From JBNLBT01 sp050303435 (GTDB lineage: Bacteria; Pseudomonadota; Gammaproteobacteria; Xanthomonadales; Marinicellaceae), in NCBI GenBank assembly GCA_050303435.1, contig JBNLBT010000001.1:111169-175168 (forward strand): a stretch of DNA of 64,000 nucleotides, in the 5' to 3' direction. The notes beneath the pieces are model-generated. The model was given only the letters and a program-made list of their open reading frames with translations. It had not been told where the DNA came from and did no database searches. Shown piece by piece: positions 27,178 to 36,209 of the stretch; positions within the stretch are counted from its first letter, which is position 1, and the number at the start of each line of letters is the position of its first letter. The position numbers and the translations under genes were made by a program.

Positions 27178-27783
27178 ATGAAATCACCGATCAAACAATT
27201 GTTAGTCAGCGCGGTGTTGTTTTTGCCGTTGTGCTTTTTCCTCTGGTTCTATGCATCGGAGTTGCTGGTGATCCCTGTGCGGGTGCTGACCGAATGGGTG
27301 TTGACAACCTGGCAGCCGGATCTGGTCAAGGGCATCACACAACAGCATTACTATCTGAATGTGGAAACACTGATTTTCCCGATTGAAACCTTCACTGGCA
27401 ACGAATCCAAGCTGGCGGTGTTGGACGTGGCGGTGAATCCGATGATTTATGGATACGGCCTGGCATTGCTCAGTGGCCTGGTGTTGTCGGTGCCGATGAA
27501 CAGCGCGCTGGTGAAAACCGGTCAGATACTGGTGGGCTATGCGCTGGTGGTCCTGGTGCAGACATTCGGGGTGATCTGGCAGGTGTTCAAACAGCTGTTG
27601 TTTTCCGGTGGGCCGGATGCGCAACAGGCGGTCCTTGCCACAGGCATCGAACCCAACCTGGTGGCGGCCATGTACCAATTGTCTTACCTGATTTTGCCAG
27701 CCATCGTGCCGGTGGTGACGTGGATGTTGATGAATCGCGGTTTTATTGAAACGCTGACCGAAAAAAAACAAGGCAACGGATGA
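27178..27783 (+). CDS. multi-pass membrane protein, possibly exosortase-H-associated type
   Basis: This 201-residue protein has about four hydrophobic segments (about 8-28, 85-108, 115-140, 160-185) and a periplasmic-looking loop of about 50 residues. The pattern PLCFFLWFY near the start and AVNPMIYGYGLALLSGL after the loop recalls, from memory, the exosortase H-associated membrane protein family (VNPLxYGYGLPLL). That memory is not a search result. No exosortase or IPTLxxWG-type sorting tail was seen in the window. Its ATG directly follows the purL stop, so it is likely cotranscribed. Function unknown. Confidence 0.5.
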   Translation: MKSPIKQLLVSAVLFLPLCFFLWFYASELLVIPVRVLTEWVLTTWQPDLVKGITQQHYYLNVETLIFPIETFTGNESKLAVLDVAVNPMIYGYGLALLSGLVLSVPMNSALVKTGQILVGYALVVLVQTFGVIWQVFKQLLFSGGPDAQQAVLATGIEPNLVAAMYQLSYLILPAIVPVVTWMLMNRGFIETLTEKKQGNG

Positions 27784-27840
27784 TGAGAAACTTTATCCAG
27801 AGGCCAATGTCTGAGATGACTGATTGCGAAAGGAAACCCA

Positions 27841-29589
27841 ATGACTGATCAAGCCGCCCTCAACACCACTGCAAACGAAGCGCGTCAGCCCGCGAGCATG
27901 AGCGATGCGTTTGAAGCACGCCTGTGCGCCTATCTGGTTGAGCACGACCGTTTGCGGGAAGAGGACCTGAAACGCGGCATCAAATTGAATGAACAGAGTT
28001 TTGGCATTTCGCTGGTGCCATTGCTGGTGCGTCTGGGTCTGGCCTCTGAGCGAGACGTGGCGCAATCCCTGCATGAATTGCTTGAACTGCCCATCATCAG
28101 TGAGAAGGAGTTGCCTGAATCGTCCGGCATGGACACCGAAATCCCGATGCGATTCATGCGCGAAAACCAGGTGGTGGTGCTGGATGAGGACGCTGAAAAA
28201 ATGACGGTGGTGATGGTCTATCCCTATGATCAGTTCACCGTTAAAGCCCTGCAGATGGTTTCCGGCAAGTCCCTTGACATCAAGATCGGCCTGCCTTCTG
28301 AAGTTGAAAACGCCATTGAAAAATATTTTGGCGGTGGGCGTTCGGCGATGGGGCAGATCGTGGAAAGTCTGTCCGATCAATCCGGCGATGAAGAAGACGT
28401 AGAGCACTTAAAAGATCTGGCCAGTGAAGCGCCGGTGATCCGTCTGGTGAACATGATCATGCAACGCGCAGTGGAGCAGCGCGCCTCGGACATTCACATT
28501 GAGCCGTTCGAAAATCGGCTGAAAGTGCGTTACCGCTTGGACGGCGTGTTGCACGAAGTGGAATCACCGCCGGCACGCTCCACCGCCGCGGTGATCAGCC
28601 GCGTGAAAATCATGGCCAAACTGAACATCGCCGAACGGCGTTTGCCGCAGGACGGCCGCATCATGCTGCGGGTGCAGGGTAAAGAACTGGATTTGCGTGT
28701 TTCGACGGTGCCGACTTCTTACGGTGAGAGTGTGGTGATGCGTATTCTGGACCGCGAAAGCATTGTCTTCGATTTCCATCAACTCGGGTTTCGCGAACAC
28801 AACCTGAAACCATTTCTCAAAGTGCTGGATTTGCCGCACGGCATCTTGCTGGTCACGGGACCGACCGGCAGCGGCAAGACCACCACCCTGTACACTGCAT
28901 TGCAGCGCCTGAACACGGAAGAGAAAAAAATCATCACCGTGGAAGATCCGGTGGAATACCAGTTGACCGGGGTCAATCAGATTCAGGCCAAATCGTCCAT
29001 AGGACTGGATTTTTCCACCGCGCTCAGGGCCATTGTGAGACAAGACCCGGACATCATCATGATTGGTGAGATGCGCGATCTGGAAACCGCAAAAATTGCC
29101 ATCCAGTCGGCCCTCACAGGCCACCTGGTGTTGTCCACCATTCACACCAACAGCGCCGCCGGTGGCATCACGCGGATGCTGGACATGGGCGTTGAAGACT
29201 ATCTGTTGACTTCAACCGTCAACGGCATGCTTGCCCAACGCCTGGTGCGCAAATTGGATCAAACCAGTAAAGAAGCCTACCAGGTGATGCCAGAAATGCA
29301 AAAGGAACTGAATCTCAAGTCTCTGGGGATTGAGCCGCCGTATCAATTTTACCGGGCACAGCCTTCTGAAGACAATCCAACCGGGTATTCCGGCCGCATG
29401 AGTATTCTTGAATGCTTGACCATGACGGAGAATCTGCGTCGCCTGATCATGCAGAACGCCACCACCGGTGAGCTGCACAAACAGGCACAAAAAGAAGGCA
29501 TGTTAAGCATGTTTCAAGACGGTTTGCTCAAATGCCTGAGCGGTGAGACCAGTTTTGAAGAAGTGATTCGGGTCACCGAGGGGCATTGA
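27841..29589 (+). CDS. gspE: GspE/XpsE, type II secretion ATPase
   Basis: A 582-residue secretion ATPase with an N1E domain, an N2E domain and a RecA-like motor. The motor has Walker A GPTGSGKT (about 340-347), the Asp box around RQDPDIIMIGEMRD (Walker B) and the His box TGHLVLSTIHTN. It sits on the inner-membrane platform (GspL/GspF) and drives pseudopilus growth. The C-terminal segment that normally carries the zinc tetracysteine motif (CPxC...CxxC) reads LDQTSKEAYQV...YRAQPSEDNPTGY and lacks those cysteines. A good ribosome site (AAAGGAA) precedes the ATG. First gene of an xps-ordered T2SS. Confidence 0.93.
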   Translation: MTDQAALNTTANEARQPASMSDAFEARLCAYLVEHDRLREEDLKRGIKLNEQSFGISLVPLLVRLGLASERDVAQSLHELLELPIISEKELPESSGMDTEIPMRFMRENQVVVLDEDAEKMTVVMVYPYDQFTVKALQMVSGKSLDIKIGLPSEVENAIEKYFGGGRSAMGQIVESLSDQSGDEEDVEHLKDLASEAPVIRLVNMIMQRAVEQRASDIHIEPFENRLKVRYRLDGVLHEVESPPARSTAAVISRVKIMAKLNIAERRLPQDGRIMLRVQGKELDLRVSTVPTSYGESVVMRILDRESIVFDFHQLGFREHNLKPFLKVLDLPHGILLVTGPTGSGKTTTLYTALQRLNTEEKKIITVEDPVEYQLTGVNQIQAKSSIGLDFSTALRAIVRQDPDIIMIGEMRDLETAKIAIQSALTGHLVLSTIHTNSAAGGITRMLDMGVEDYLLTSTVNGMLAQRLVRKLDQTSKEAYQVMPEMQKELNLKSLGIEPPYQFYRAQPSEDNPTGYSGRMSILECLTMTENLRRLIMQNATTGELHKQAQKEGMLSMFQDGLLKCLSGETSFEEVIRVTEGH

Positions 29590-29594
29590 GCAAA

Positions 29595-30806
29595 ATGTCA
29601 CAGTTCGTATACAAGGCCATCACCCCGTCCGGCGAAACACTGGAAGGCCAGATGGAGGCTGCAACGCAGGCTGAAGTGATTGCCAAAATCCAGGAAGTGG
29701 GCAACATCCCGGTGTTTGCCCGTGAACTCAAACCCGGGTTTTCCATTGAAAATCTGCTGGTGCGACGCAATAAAATCACCCAGAAACAGGTGGCATTTTT
29801 CACCGAACAACTGTCCACATTGCTGGTTTCCGGCATGCCCCTGGATCGCTCCCTGTCGGTGATGATCGATTTGAGTGAGGATGAAAAACTCACTGCCATG
29901 ATTGAACAAGTGCGCGACAAGGTGCGCGGAGGTGGTTCATTATCGGACGCCATGCATGAACAGCACGGGGTGTTTTCCAACATGTACATCAACATGGTGC
30001 GCGCCGGTGAAATGGGCGGCACCCTGGAAACATCTTTGACGCGCTTGTCGGATTATCTGCAGCGCAGCAAATCACTCAAGGACACCGTGATATCGGCGAT
30101 GATTTATCCGGCCATACTGTTGGTGTTGGCGGTGGGTTCGCTGTTGCTATTGATGGGCAAAGTGGTGCCGAAATTTGAACCATTGTTTGCCGACGCCGGT
30201 GTGGAATTGCCCTTGATCACAAAACTGGTGTTCGCCGGTGCCGGATTGATCCAGTCGTTCTGGTGGGTGTTTTTGTTGCTGGTGGTGATTGTGGTGGCGC
30301 TGTTGAAGCAAAAGCTCAAAGAGCCGGAATTCAAATACAAGTGGGACCGCAAAATACTGGATTTACCGATATTCGGTGAACTGATTACGCGCATGGAGAC
30401 CGCGCGATTCACGCGCACGCTGGGGACCCTGATTGACAGCGGCGTGCCTTTGCTGTCGGGTTTGATGGTGGCCAAGAACGTGATTTCCAATCAAGTGATT
30501 TATCGAGCCATCGTGGAGGCCAGTGAGAAAGTCAAACACGGCCAGCCGCTGGCGACGGCGCTGGACAAAGAAACGGCGTTTCCGCGTTTGGCGCAGCAAC
30601 TGTTGGGTGTGGGTGAAGAAACCGGCAAACTGGATCAGATGTTGTTGCGCGCTGCGGACGCGTACGACGGTGAAGTAAAAAACACCATCGACCGCATGCT
30701 GTCGGTGATGGTCCCGTTGTTGGTGCTGGTGCTGGCCGGGTTGATTTTCACCATCGTCTTTGCCATTTTGATGCCGATGATGAACATGACCGAATTCGTC
30801 GCATAA
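29595..30806 (+). CDS. gspF: GspF/XpsF, type II secretion inner membrane platform protein
   Basis: A 403-residue platform protein with two GspF domains (about 70-195 and 275-395) and three membrane helices. Signature segments include the first-domain FFTEQLSTLLVSGMPLDRSL and second-domain FTRTLGTLIDSGVPLL. It connects the ATPase to pseudopilin assembly. The ATG at 29595 lies 5 bp after the gspE stop. The N-terminal YKAITPSGETLEGQ is the usual GspF start. Confidence 0.93.
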   Translation: MSQFVYKAITPSGETLEGQMEAATQAEVIAKIQEVGNIPVFARELKPGFSIENLLVRRNKITQKQVAFFTEQLSTLLVSGMPLDRSLSVMIDLSEDEKLTAMIEQVRDKVRGGGSLSDAMHEQHGVFSNMYINMVRAGEMGGTLETSLTRLSDYLQRSKSLKDTVISAMIYPAILLVLAVGSLLLLMGKVVPKFEPLFADAGVELPLITKLVFAGAGLIQSFWWVFLLLVVIVVALLKQKLKEPEFKYKWDRKILDLPIFGELITRMETARFTRTLGTLIDSGVPLLSGLMVAKNVISNQVIYRAIVEASEKVKHGQPLATALDKETAFPRLAQQLLGVGEETGKLDQMLLRAADAYDGEVKNTIDRMLSVMVPLLVLVLAGLIFTIVFAILMPMMNMTEFVA

Positions 30807-30835
30807 TGAACTCTATAATTTTAAGGTGTAATGTT

Positions 30836-31246
30836 ATGAATAAGAGAAACAAACAAGCGGGCTTCAGTTTGATCGAAGTGCTGGTGGTGATGACCATTCT
30901 GGCGGTGATCGTTGGATTGGTAGTGACCAATGTGACCGGCGGCAAGGACAAGGCCGACCGCAAGCAAGCTGAAATCATGGTGAAAAAACTCACCCAGTCG
31001 GTGCAGGAGTTTTACCTCGACACGGGCCACTTACCGGACAGTCTGGAACAGCTGGTCAATGACAGCGGCGATTCCATGTGGTTGGGGCCGTACGCCAAGG
31101 AAAAAGATCTGGTCGATCCATGGGGCATCAAATATCACTACCGCTCCAACAGTGAACACGGCCAGGATTTTGACATCTACTCCTACGGCAAGGACAAGAA
31201 CCCGGGCGGCGACAAACTGGCCCAGGACATCGGCAACTGGCAATAA
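30836..31246 (+). CDS. gspG: GspG/XpsG, major pseudopilin
   Basis: The 136-residue major pseudopilin begins with a prepilin leader cleaved after G at KQAG|FSLIEV, giving F+1 and E+5. The hydrophobic helix (about 10-32) and the C-terminal calcium-loop region (KDKNPGGDKLAQDIGNW) fit GspG, including the conserved DPWG and late DIGNW. It polymerises to form the pseudopilus. The ATG at 30836 is chosen because it yields the short basic leader. Confidence 0.94.
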   Translation: MNKRNKQAGFSLIEVLVVMTILAVIVGLVVTNVTGGKDKADRKQAEIMVKKLTQSVQEFYLDTGHLPDSLEQLVNDSGDSMWLGPYAKEKDLVDPWGIKYHYRSNSEHGQDFDIYSYGKDKNPGGDKLAQDIGNWQ

Positions 31247-31259
31247 TATCTCCGACTCT

Positions 31260-31724
31260 ATGCACGCGCCGCTTCGCCCAACGCACGGATTCACCCTGAT
31301 TGAGGTGCTGGTGGTGATGGTCATGCTGGCCATCATCGCTGGAGTCATGGCGTTCAACATGACTGGGTCGCTGCGCGGCACGGAAATCCGCTCGGTCAGC
31401 CGCGACCTGGTGGCGGCCATGCGCTACACGCGTGCACAGGCGGTGTATAAACACAAAGAGCAGACAATCAATTTTGATGTGGAACGGAAAACCTATCAGG
31501 CGCCGGGCAAAGACACAGTGCAGATCCCCGAAGAAATGGAAATCAAGTTGTTCACAGCAGAATCGGAAATTGCCAGTGATGCCACCGGCCGCATCCGCTT
31601 CTTTCCCGACGGCAGCTCCACCGGCGGACGTGTCACGCTGCTGATGGACAGCCGTTTCTGGCGCATTAACGTGGCCTGGCTGACCGGCGACATTCAGTTG
31701 TTTCAAGACACCGAGGTTGAATGA
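31260..31724 (+). CDS. gspH: GspH/XpsH, minor pseudopilin
   Basis: This 154-residue protein has the prepilin leader ending THG|FTLIEV, a hydrophobic helix and a beta-rich domain typical of GspH/FimT. It is one of the four minor pseudopilins at the tip or along the pseudopilus. The start is the ATG at 31260, 13 bp after gspG. It overlaps gspI by 4 bp. Confidence 0.9.
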   Translation: MHAPLRPTHGFTLIEVLVVMVMLAIIAGVMAFNMTGSLRGTEIRSVSRDLVAAMRYTRAQAVYKHKEQTINFDVERKTYQAPGKDTVQIPEEMEIKLFTAESEIASDATGRIRFFPDGSSTGGRVTLLMDSRFWRINVAWLTGDIQLFQDTEVE

Positions 31725-32152
31725 ACACGCCACGCGTCATACCGGCACGCCAGCGCGGCTTCACCCTGATCGAAGTGATCGCGGCGTTCACCATACTGGC
31801 TTTGAGCTTCTCGGTGATCATGGAAATCCTCAGTCACTCTACCAGCAACACCGTTAAATCCGGGGAAAAGACCCGTATAGCGCTGCTGGCGCAATCAAAA
31901 ATGGATGAGGTGGGTTTGCAAATCCCCATCGAAGAAGGCAGCCATTCCGGACGCTTTGATGACCGCACCGAGTGGTCCATCAACATTCAGCCACAGGACA
32001 TTCCCTACGAGGGTGATTACAACATCGACCTGGCTCCGATTGAACTGTTTCGAGTGGATCTGACCATCCATTGGCAGACCGGCAGAAACCGCGATGCCAG
32101 CGCGACCTTTTCAACCCTCAAGGCCATGACGCCGGATCTGAGCAACCGATGA
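31721..32152 (+). CDS. gspI: GspI/XpsI, minor pseudopilin
   Basis: A 143-residue minor pseudopilin with prepilin cleavage site QRG|FTLIEV and a GspI-like segment IALLAQSKMDEVG (the family LAxSKxxE pattern). It forms the tip complex with GspJ and GspK. The genes gspH-I-J-K overlap one another, which implies translational coupling. Confidence 0.9.
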   Translation: MNTPRVIPARQRGFTLIEVIAAFTILALSFSVIMEILSHSTSNTVKSGEKTRIALLAQSKMDEVGLQIPIEEGSHSGRFDDRTEWSINIQPQDIPYEGDYNIDLAPIELFRVDLTIHWQTGRNRDASATFSTLKAMTPDLSNR

Positions 32153-32859
32153 TGCCAGGTTCAAACAAAAAACAGCGCGGTTTCACCCTGATCGAGGTGT
32201 TGGTGGTGTTCACCCTGCTGGCGATGATGATGGGCCTGATTTTTTCCGGTCTGAATTCGTCCCGCAGTGTGGTCGAAAAAGGTGAAAAGCGCATCACCGC
32301 AATCAATGAAATCCGGGTCGTGCAACAAATGATTCGCCACCAGCTGTCGCGCATGCTGTCGTTTGCATTTGCGGAAAATGACGATGGCCTGGGCGTGGTT
32401 TTTCTGGGCGACGCCCAGAGCGTCACCTACGTGTCGCAAATGCCCGGTTACCTCGGCAGCGGGGGACCGCACCTGCAACGCATCGAGCTGGCCTCTGATG
32501 GCAAAGGCAAGTTTCTGCAGTTCAAACACACTTTAATGAGTGATTACACCGATGAAGCAACAGAGCCCGATTTTGATGCGCACGATCCGGTGGTGCTGCT
32601 GGAAAACATCCGCTCGGCCCGATTTTCCTTCATTGGCCTGGATGAAGAAGGTGAAGCAACGGATTGGATGGATGCCTGGGAGGACACGGCGCGCTTGCCT
32701 TTGATGGTTGGTTTGGAAATTGAAATGGGTGAAGGCGCGCGCGAACACTGGCCGACCCTGCACGTGGCCATGATGCTGGACGGGGCCTCGGTGCGCAGTG
32801 GCGGCCGCGGTTCTTTGCACAGCCGACTGCAAAATGGCGATCTGAGGGATTTGCAGTGA
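32149..32859 (+). CDS. gspJ: GspJ/XpsJ, minor pseudopilin
   Basis: A 236-residue minor pseudopilin with cleavage site QRG|FTLIEV, the hydrophobic helix and a large beta domain. It forms the GspI-J-K tip complex that initiates pseudopilus assembly. The start could be either of two tandem ATGs at 32149 and 32152 overlapping the gspI stop; the first is given. Confidence 0.88.
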   Translation: MMPGSNKKQRGFTLIEVLVVFTLLAMMMGLIFSGLNSSRSVVEKGEKRITAINEIRVVQQMIRHQLSRMLSFAFAENDDGLGVVFLGDAQSVTYVSQMPGYLGSGGPHLQRIELASDGKGKFLQFKHTLMSDYTDEATEPDFDAHDPVVLLENIRSARFSFIGLDEEGEATDWMDAWEDTARLPLMVGLEIEMGEGAREHWPTLHVAMMLDGASVRSGGRGSLHSRLQNGDLRDLQ

Positions 32860-33740
32860 GGCGTCGGCAACAGGGACTGGCCTTGATCATGGTGCTGTGG
32901 ATCACCGTGTTGATGACCGTGCTGGCCGGCAGTTACGCCCTGTCAGCGCGCACGGAAAACCTGCAGTCCTCCGTGCTGTTTGGTTCCACCCAGGCGCGTT
33001 TCATGGCCGAGGCCGGGCTCAATCGGGCGGTCTATGAATTGCGCAACCCAGACCCGGAAACCCGCTGGATCGGAGACGGTCGGGTGTACCGCATGGCCAT
33101 GGACGGTGCTGAAATTGAAATTCGCATCACCGATGACACCGGCAAAATAGACCTCAATCTGGCCAGCGATGAATTGCTTGCGGGTTTGTTCATGTCGTTG
33201 GGCATGGAATTTGAAGAGGCCATGGAGTACGTGGATAAGGTGGTGGATTGGCGTGATCCGGACAATCTGCCGAGGCTGAATGGCGCCGAAGACGACGACT
33301 ACGCCGCCGAAGGTTACCCCTATGGGGCCAAGGACAACAGTTTTGATACGGTGCCTGAATTGCAACAAGTGATGGGCATCAACTATGAAATGTTCAGAAG
33401 GCTCGAGCCGGCCATCACGGTGTATTCAGGCCGGCGCGACATCAACATCGGATTTGCACCGCCCGAAGCGCTGATGGCCCTGGTCGGTGTGACACCGGAA
33501 CTGGCGCAGGATTTCATCGGTCAACGGCACCAGGTCAGCGACCTGAATGAACCCTTGCCTGAACTAATTGCGGGTCAAACGGGTCAGTTGAGAGGCGGTG
33601 GCACCACATTCAGCATCGTCTCCAAGGCCACGTTGGCCAATGGACAATGGGCCGAGCTGGACGCCACCGTGCGCATGGGCGGAACTTTGAACGGACGACC
33701 ATTTCGGGTGTTGAGATGGCGCGACAATGAGTACAAATAA
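32856..33740 (+). CDS. gspK: GspK/XpsK, minor pseudopilin
   Basis: A 294-residue atypical pseudopilin with the short leader RRRQQG|LALIMV, which lacks the usual Glu at position 5, as is normal for GspK. The large C-terminal domain has the GspK helical region with KIDLNLASDELLAGL and DWRDPDNLPRLNGAEDDYY-like features (DWRDPD visible). It caps the pseudopilus. The start is GTG at 32856 overlapping the gspJ stop. Confidence 0.9.
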   Translation: MRRRQQGLALIMVLWITVLMTVLAGSYALSARTENLQSSVLFGSTQARFMAEAGLNRAVYELRNPDPETRWIGDGRVYRMAMDGAEIEIRITDDTGKIDLNLASDELLAGLFMSLGMEFEEAMEYVDKVVDWRDPDNLPRLNGAEDDDYAAEGYPYGAKDNSFDTVPELQQVMGINYEMFRRLEPAITVYSGRRDINIGFAPPEALMALVGVTPELAQDFIGQRHQVSDLNEPLPELIAGQTGQLRGGGTTFSIVSKATLANGQWAELDATVRMGGTLNGRPFRVLRWRDNEYK

Positions 33741-34881
33741 CATGAGTGCAATCGAAAGAGCCATAAAACCGTTGAGTGACTGGTATCAGAATTCCAGCTC
33801 ACGGCAGTTCGTTGACTGGTGGCTGAAAGAAATGAAAACATTCATTCCGACACAGTACCAGGAACAGCTGTTCAAATCGACGCGGCAGCTGTATCTGGTT
33901 AAAACAGACGCCGAATATGCGCTGCAGCAGCTGTCTGTGCAAGGCCTGGAGAACTGGCAGAATGAGGCGGGATTGGATGAGACCAGCTGGTGGCATCGAG
34001 TCAGTCAGATCAAGGGCGATTTTGACGGTGAAATGGAAGTGATTTTGTTGTTGCCTGAAGAACACGTGCTGTACAAACGGGTGGCGCTGCCCATGGCCGC
34101 CATCAACGACATTGAAGCGGTGCTCACCTATGAACTGGATAAGTACATTCCATATCCGGTCGATCAGGTGGTGTTTACGTTCCGGCTCGGGCAGGTGATT
34201 GAGGGACATGAAAAAGCGCCAGTGGACCTTTATGTGGTGCGCAAGGACGTGCTGAATCGTGCATTCAATGAAGTCAACTCCAAAGGCATTGGTCTGAGTG
34301 GTATTGATGCCATGCTGACAGGCGCTGCGGGCCAGGCCCGCCCGGCCGGAGTGAATTTCCTTGACAATAAAATGCGCGTCAAGAAAGACAACGGCGCACT
34401 GAAGTTTAATGTGCTGTTGCTGGTGATGTTCATGGCCTTGCTGGCTTTTGTTATGTTCAATTCCTTGCAGAACAAACGCAACCGCATTGAAACGTTGAAT
34501 GCGCAGGTGGAAGACTTGAAAGTCCAGGCCAGACAGGCGCGCATGCTGCAACAAACCTTGAGCGACTCGATTATCGCCGCCCAGTTTCTTGGCAACAAAC
34601 GGCAGCAAACGCCGCGCGTGACCGGTTTGCTCACTGAATTGACCAGCGCGGTGCCCAAAAACACGTATTTGACGCGCATCATCGTCAATGAAGAACGGGT
34701 GGAAATTGTGGGTCAATCCGACAACGCCAACGCGCTGATCCCGATTCTGGACAAATCGGCCCAGTGGTACAGCCCCGAGGTGTCGGGCCAGATCAGCCCA
34801 AATCCCAGAACCAACAAGGAAACATTCACCATCAAAGCCGCCTTGAAACCGGCGCAGGAGGAAGACCATGTCACCCATTGA
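33727..34881 (+). CDS. gspL: GspL/XpsL-like inner membrane platform protein with PilN-type C-terminus
   Basis: This 384-residue protein has an N-terminal cytoplasmic actin-like region (the segment EDHVLYKR-type LPEEHVLYKRVALP followed by YELDKYIPYP is PilM/GspL-like), a membrane helix at about 222-240 (LLLVMFMALLAFVMF) and a periplasmic coiled coil plus ferredoxin-like domain as in PilN. It recruits GspE to the membrane. The architecture resembles a PilM-PilN fusion, which is usual for xps-type GspL. ATG 33727 overlaps gspK; 33742 is an alternative. Confidence 0.82.
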   Translation: MSTNNMSAIERAIKPLSDWYQNSSSRQFVDWWLKEMKTFIPTQYQEQLFKSTRQLYLVKTDAEYALQQLSVQGLENWQNEAGLDETSWWHRVSQIKGDFDGEMEVILLLPEEHVLYKRVALPMAAINDIEAVLTYELDKYIPYPVDQVVFTFRLGQVIEGHEKAPVDLYVVRKDVLNRAFNEVNSKGIGLSGIDAMLTGAAGQARPAGVNFLDNKMRVKKDNGALKFNVLLLVMFMALLAFVMFNSLQNKRNRIETLNAQVEDLKVQARQARMLQQTLSDSIIAAQFLGNKRQQTPRVTGLLTELTSAVPKNTYLTRIIVNEERVEIVGQSDNANALIPILDKSAQWYSPEVSGQISPNPRTNKETFTIKAALKPAQEEDHVTH

Positions 34882-35491
34882 ACAGAGTCAATACAGCCGC
34901 TGGCTGGCCTTGGTCATTTTCGCCTTTCTGATGGTGATTGTGTATTTGCTGTTTTTTCACAACTTTGTGGTGCAGCACCAGGAGTTGAACGATGAAATCA
35001 CTGTATTGAATGATGCGCGGCAGAAATACGCCGATCTGACGGCCGATGTGCCGGTGTTGCGGGAGCGCATAGCACAGGTCAGACAGGCGGTGGGTGAAAA
35101 CGACAAGTTTCTGCAGTCTGACACCAACAACCTGGCCAATTCAGAATTGACTGGGCTGCTCAAGGGCATGGTCAATGCCATTGCCGACAACAGCGCCGAC
35201 TGCCAGATCATCAGTCAGACACCGACGCGGGACCCCAAACCGGACCAATTTGAAAAAATTGTTTTGCGTGTTAGAATGCGCTGCCATTATGAAATGATGG
35301 CCAAATTGTTGCAACGCATAGAAGAGAGTGTGCCTTCCATGTTTGTTGATGAACTCAGACTGGAACAGCGCAATGTGAGCCGTTACCGCAACCGGTCAAA
35401 TGTGGATTTAACGCCCCAGCCGCTTGAAGTGCGTTTCGATCTGTACGCGTATCTGAACAAGCCAATCGAAAAAAATGACGATGAAGGGTAA
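34868..35491 (+). CDS. gspM: GspM/XpsM-like inner membrane platform protein
   Basis: A 207-residue protein with a short cytoplasmic N-terminus, one membrane helix (about 12-32), a coiled coil and a small periplasmic domain, the PilO/GspM layout. It partners with GspL. Assignment relies on topology, length and its place between gspL and gspN. It overlaps gspL by 14 bp and gspN by 17 bp. Confidence 0.8.
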   Translation: MSPIEQSQYSRWLALVIFAFLMVIVYLLFFHNFVVQHQELNDEITVLNDARQKYADLTADVPVLRERIAQVRQAVGENDKFLQSDTNNLANSELTGLLKGMVNAIADNSADCQIISQTPTRDPKPDQFEKIVLRVRMRCHYEMMAKLLQRIEESVPSMFVDELRLEQRNVSRYRNRSNVDLTPQPLEVRFDLYAYLNKPIEKNDDEG

Positions 35492-36209
35492 CCTGTTCTC
35501 CAATGTATTGATGGTTTTGATCGGCTTGCTGCTGTTGCTCTCGGCCGTGCAAATGTTTGGATGGGGAACACAGGTCAGCCCGGTCGAGCCGGTGCCAACC
35601 GATCCGGCGATGTTGCCGACGCTGGATGCCGAACAGGCAGAAAACATCCATCGGGTGGCGGTTGAAACCGATCTGGATCTGATCGCCGAAAGCCCGCTGT
35701 TCAATGAAGAACGTGTCCCGTATGTGGCTGTGGTCACAGATGAAGTGGTGGAAGAACAGGCGCCTGAAGAGGCCGTGCAGGCGTTGCAGGCCAAACTCAC
35801 TGGCGTGGTGATCACGCCGGAAAACAGTTATGCCATGGTACAGGACACACTGTCCAATACACCGGTCCGACTCAAGGTGGGCATGCCTCTGGAAGGCGAT
35901 CAGGGCGGTTGGGTGGTCGATCGAATCGAGCCAAGAAAGGTGGTTTTTGTGGCCGATGGCATGGACCCGCAGGAACTTGAGCTGGAGGTCTACACCGGTC
36001 AACTGGGCAATGGCAATGCGCGAGCGGCGGCCCAGCGTGTGCGCAATGCAGAGGCTCAGGAGCGGCAGCAACAGGCCCAGGCCGCTGCTGCGCAGGAACA
36101 ACAGAAAAAAGCAACCAGCGCCGAGGAAATCAGGCGCAAGATCGCAGAAAGAAGAGCGCAAATGCGCGCTGAAGCCGCGAAAAGGAACCAACAAAATGAT
36201 CAACAATAA
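35475..36209 (+). CDS. gspN: XpsN/GspC-like type II secretion protein with HR domain
   Basis: The 244-residue protein has an N-terminal membrane helix (about 8-28), a HR (homology region) type domain (about 95-175, LQAKLTGVVITPENSYAMVQD...) and a C-terminal Ala/Gln/Arg-rich helix with no PDZ domain. In Xanthomonas the equivalent XpsN substitutes for GspC, linking the inner platform to the secretin XpsD, and its gene lies just before xpsD exactly as here. The charged, repeat-like tail (about 180-244) is unusual. Confidence 0.78.
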   Translation: MTMKGNLFSNVLMVLIGLLLLLSAVQMFGWGTQVSPVEPVPTDPAMLPTLDAEQAENIHRVAVETDLDLIAESPLFNEERVPYVAVVTDEVVEEQAPEEAVQALQAKLTGVVITPENSYAMVQDTLSNTPVRLKVGMPLEGDQGGWVVDRIEPRKVVFVADGMDPQELELEVYTGQLGNGNARAAAQRVRNAEAQERQQQAQAAAAQEQQKKATSAEEIRRKIAERRAQMRAEAAKRNQQNDQQ

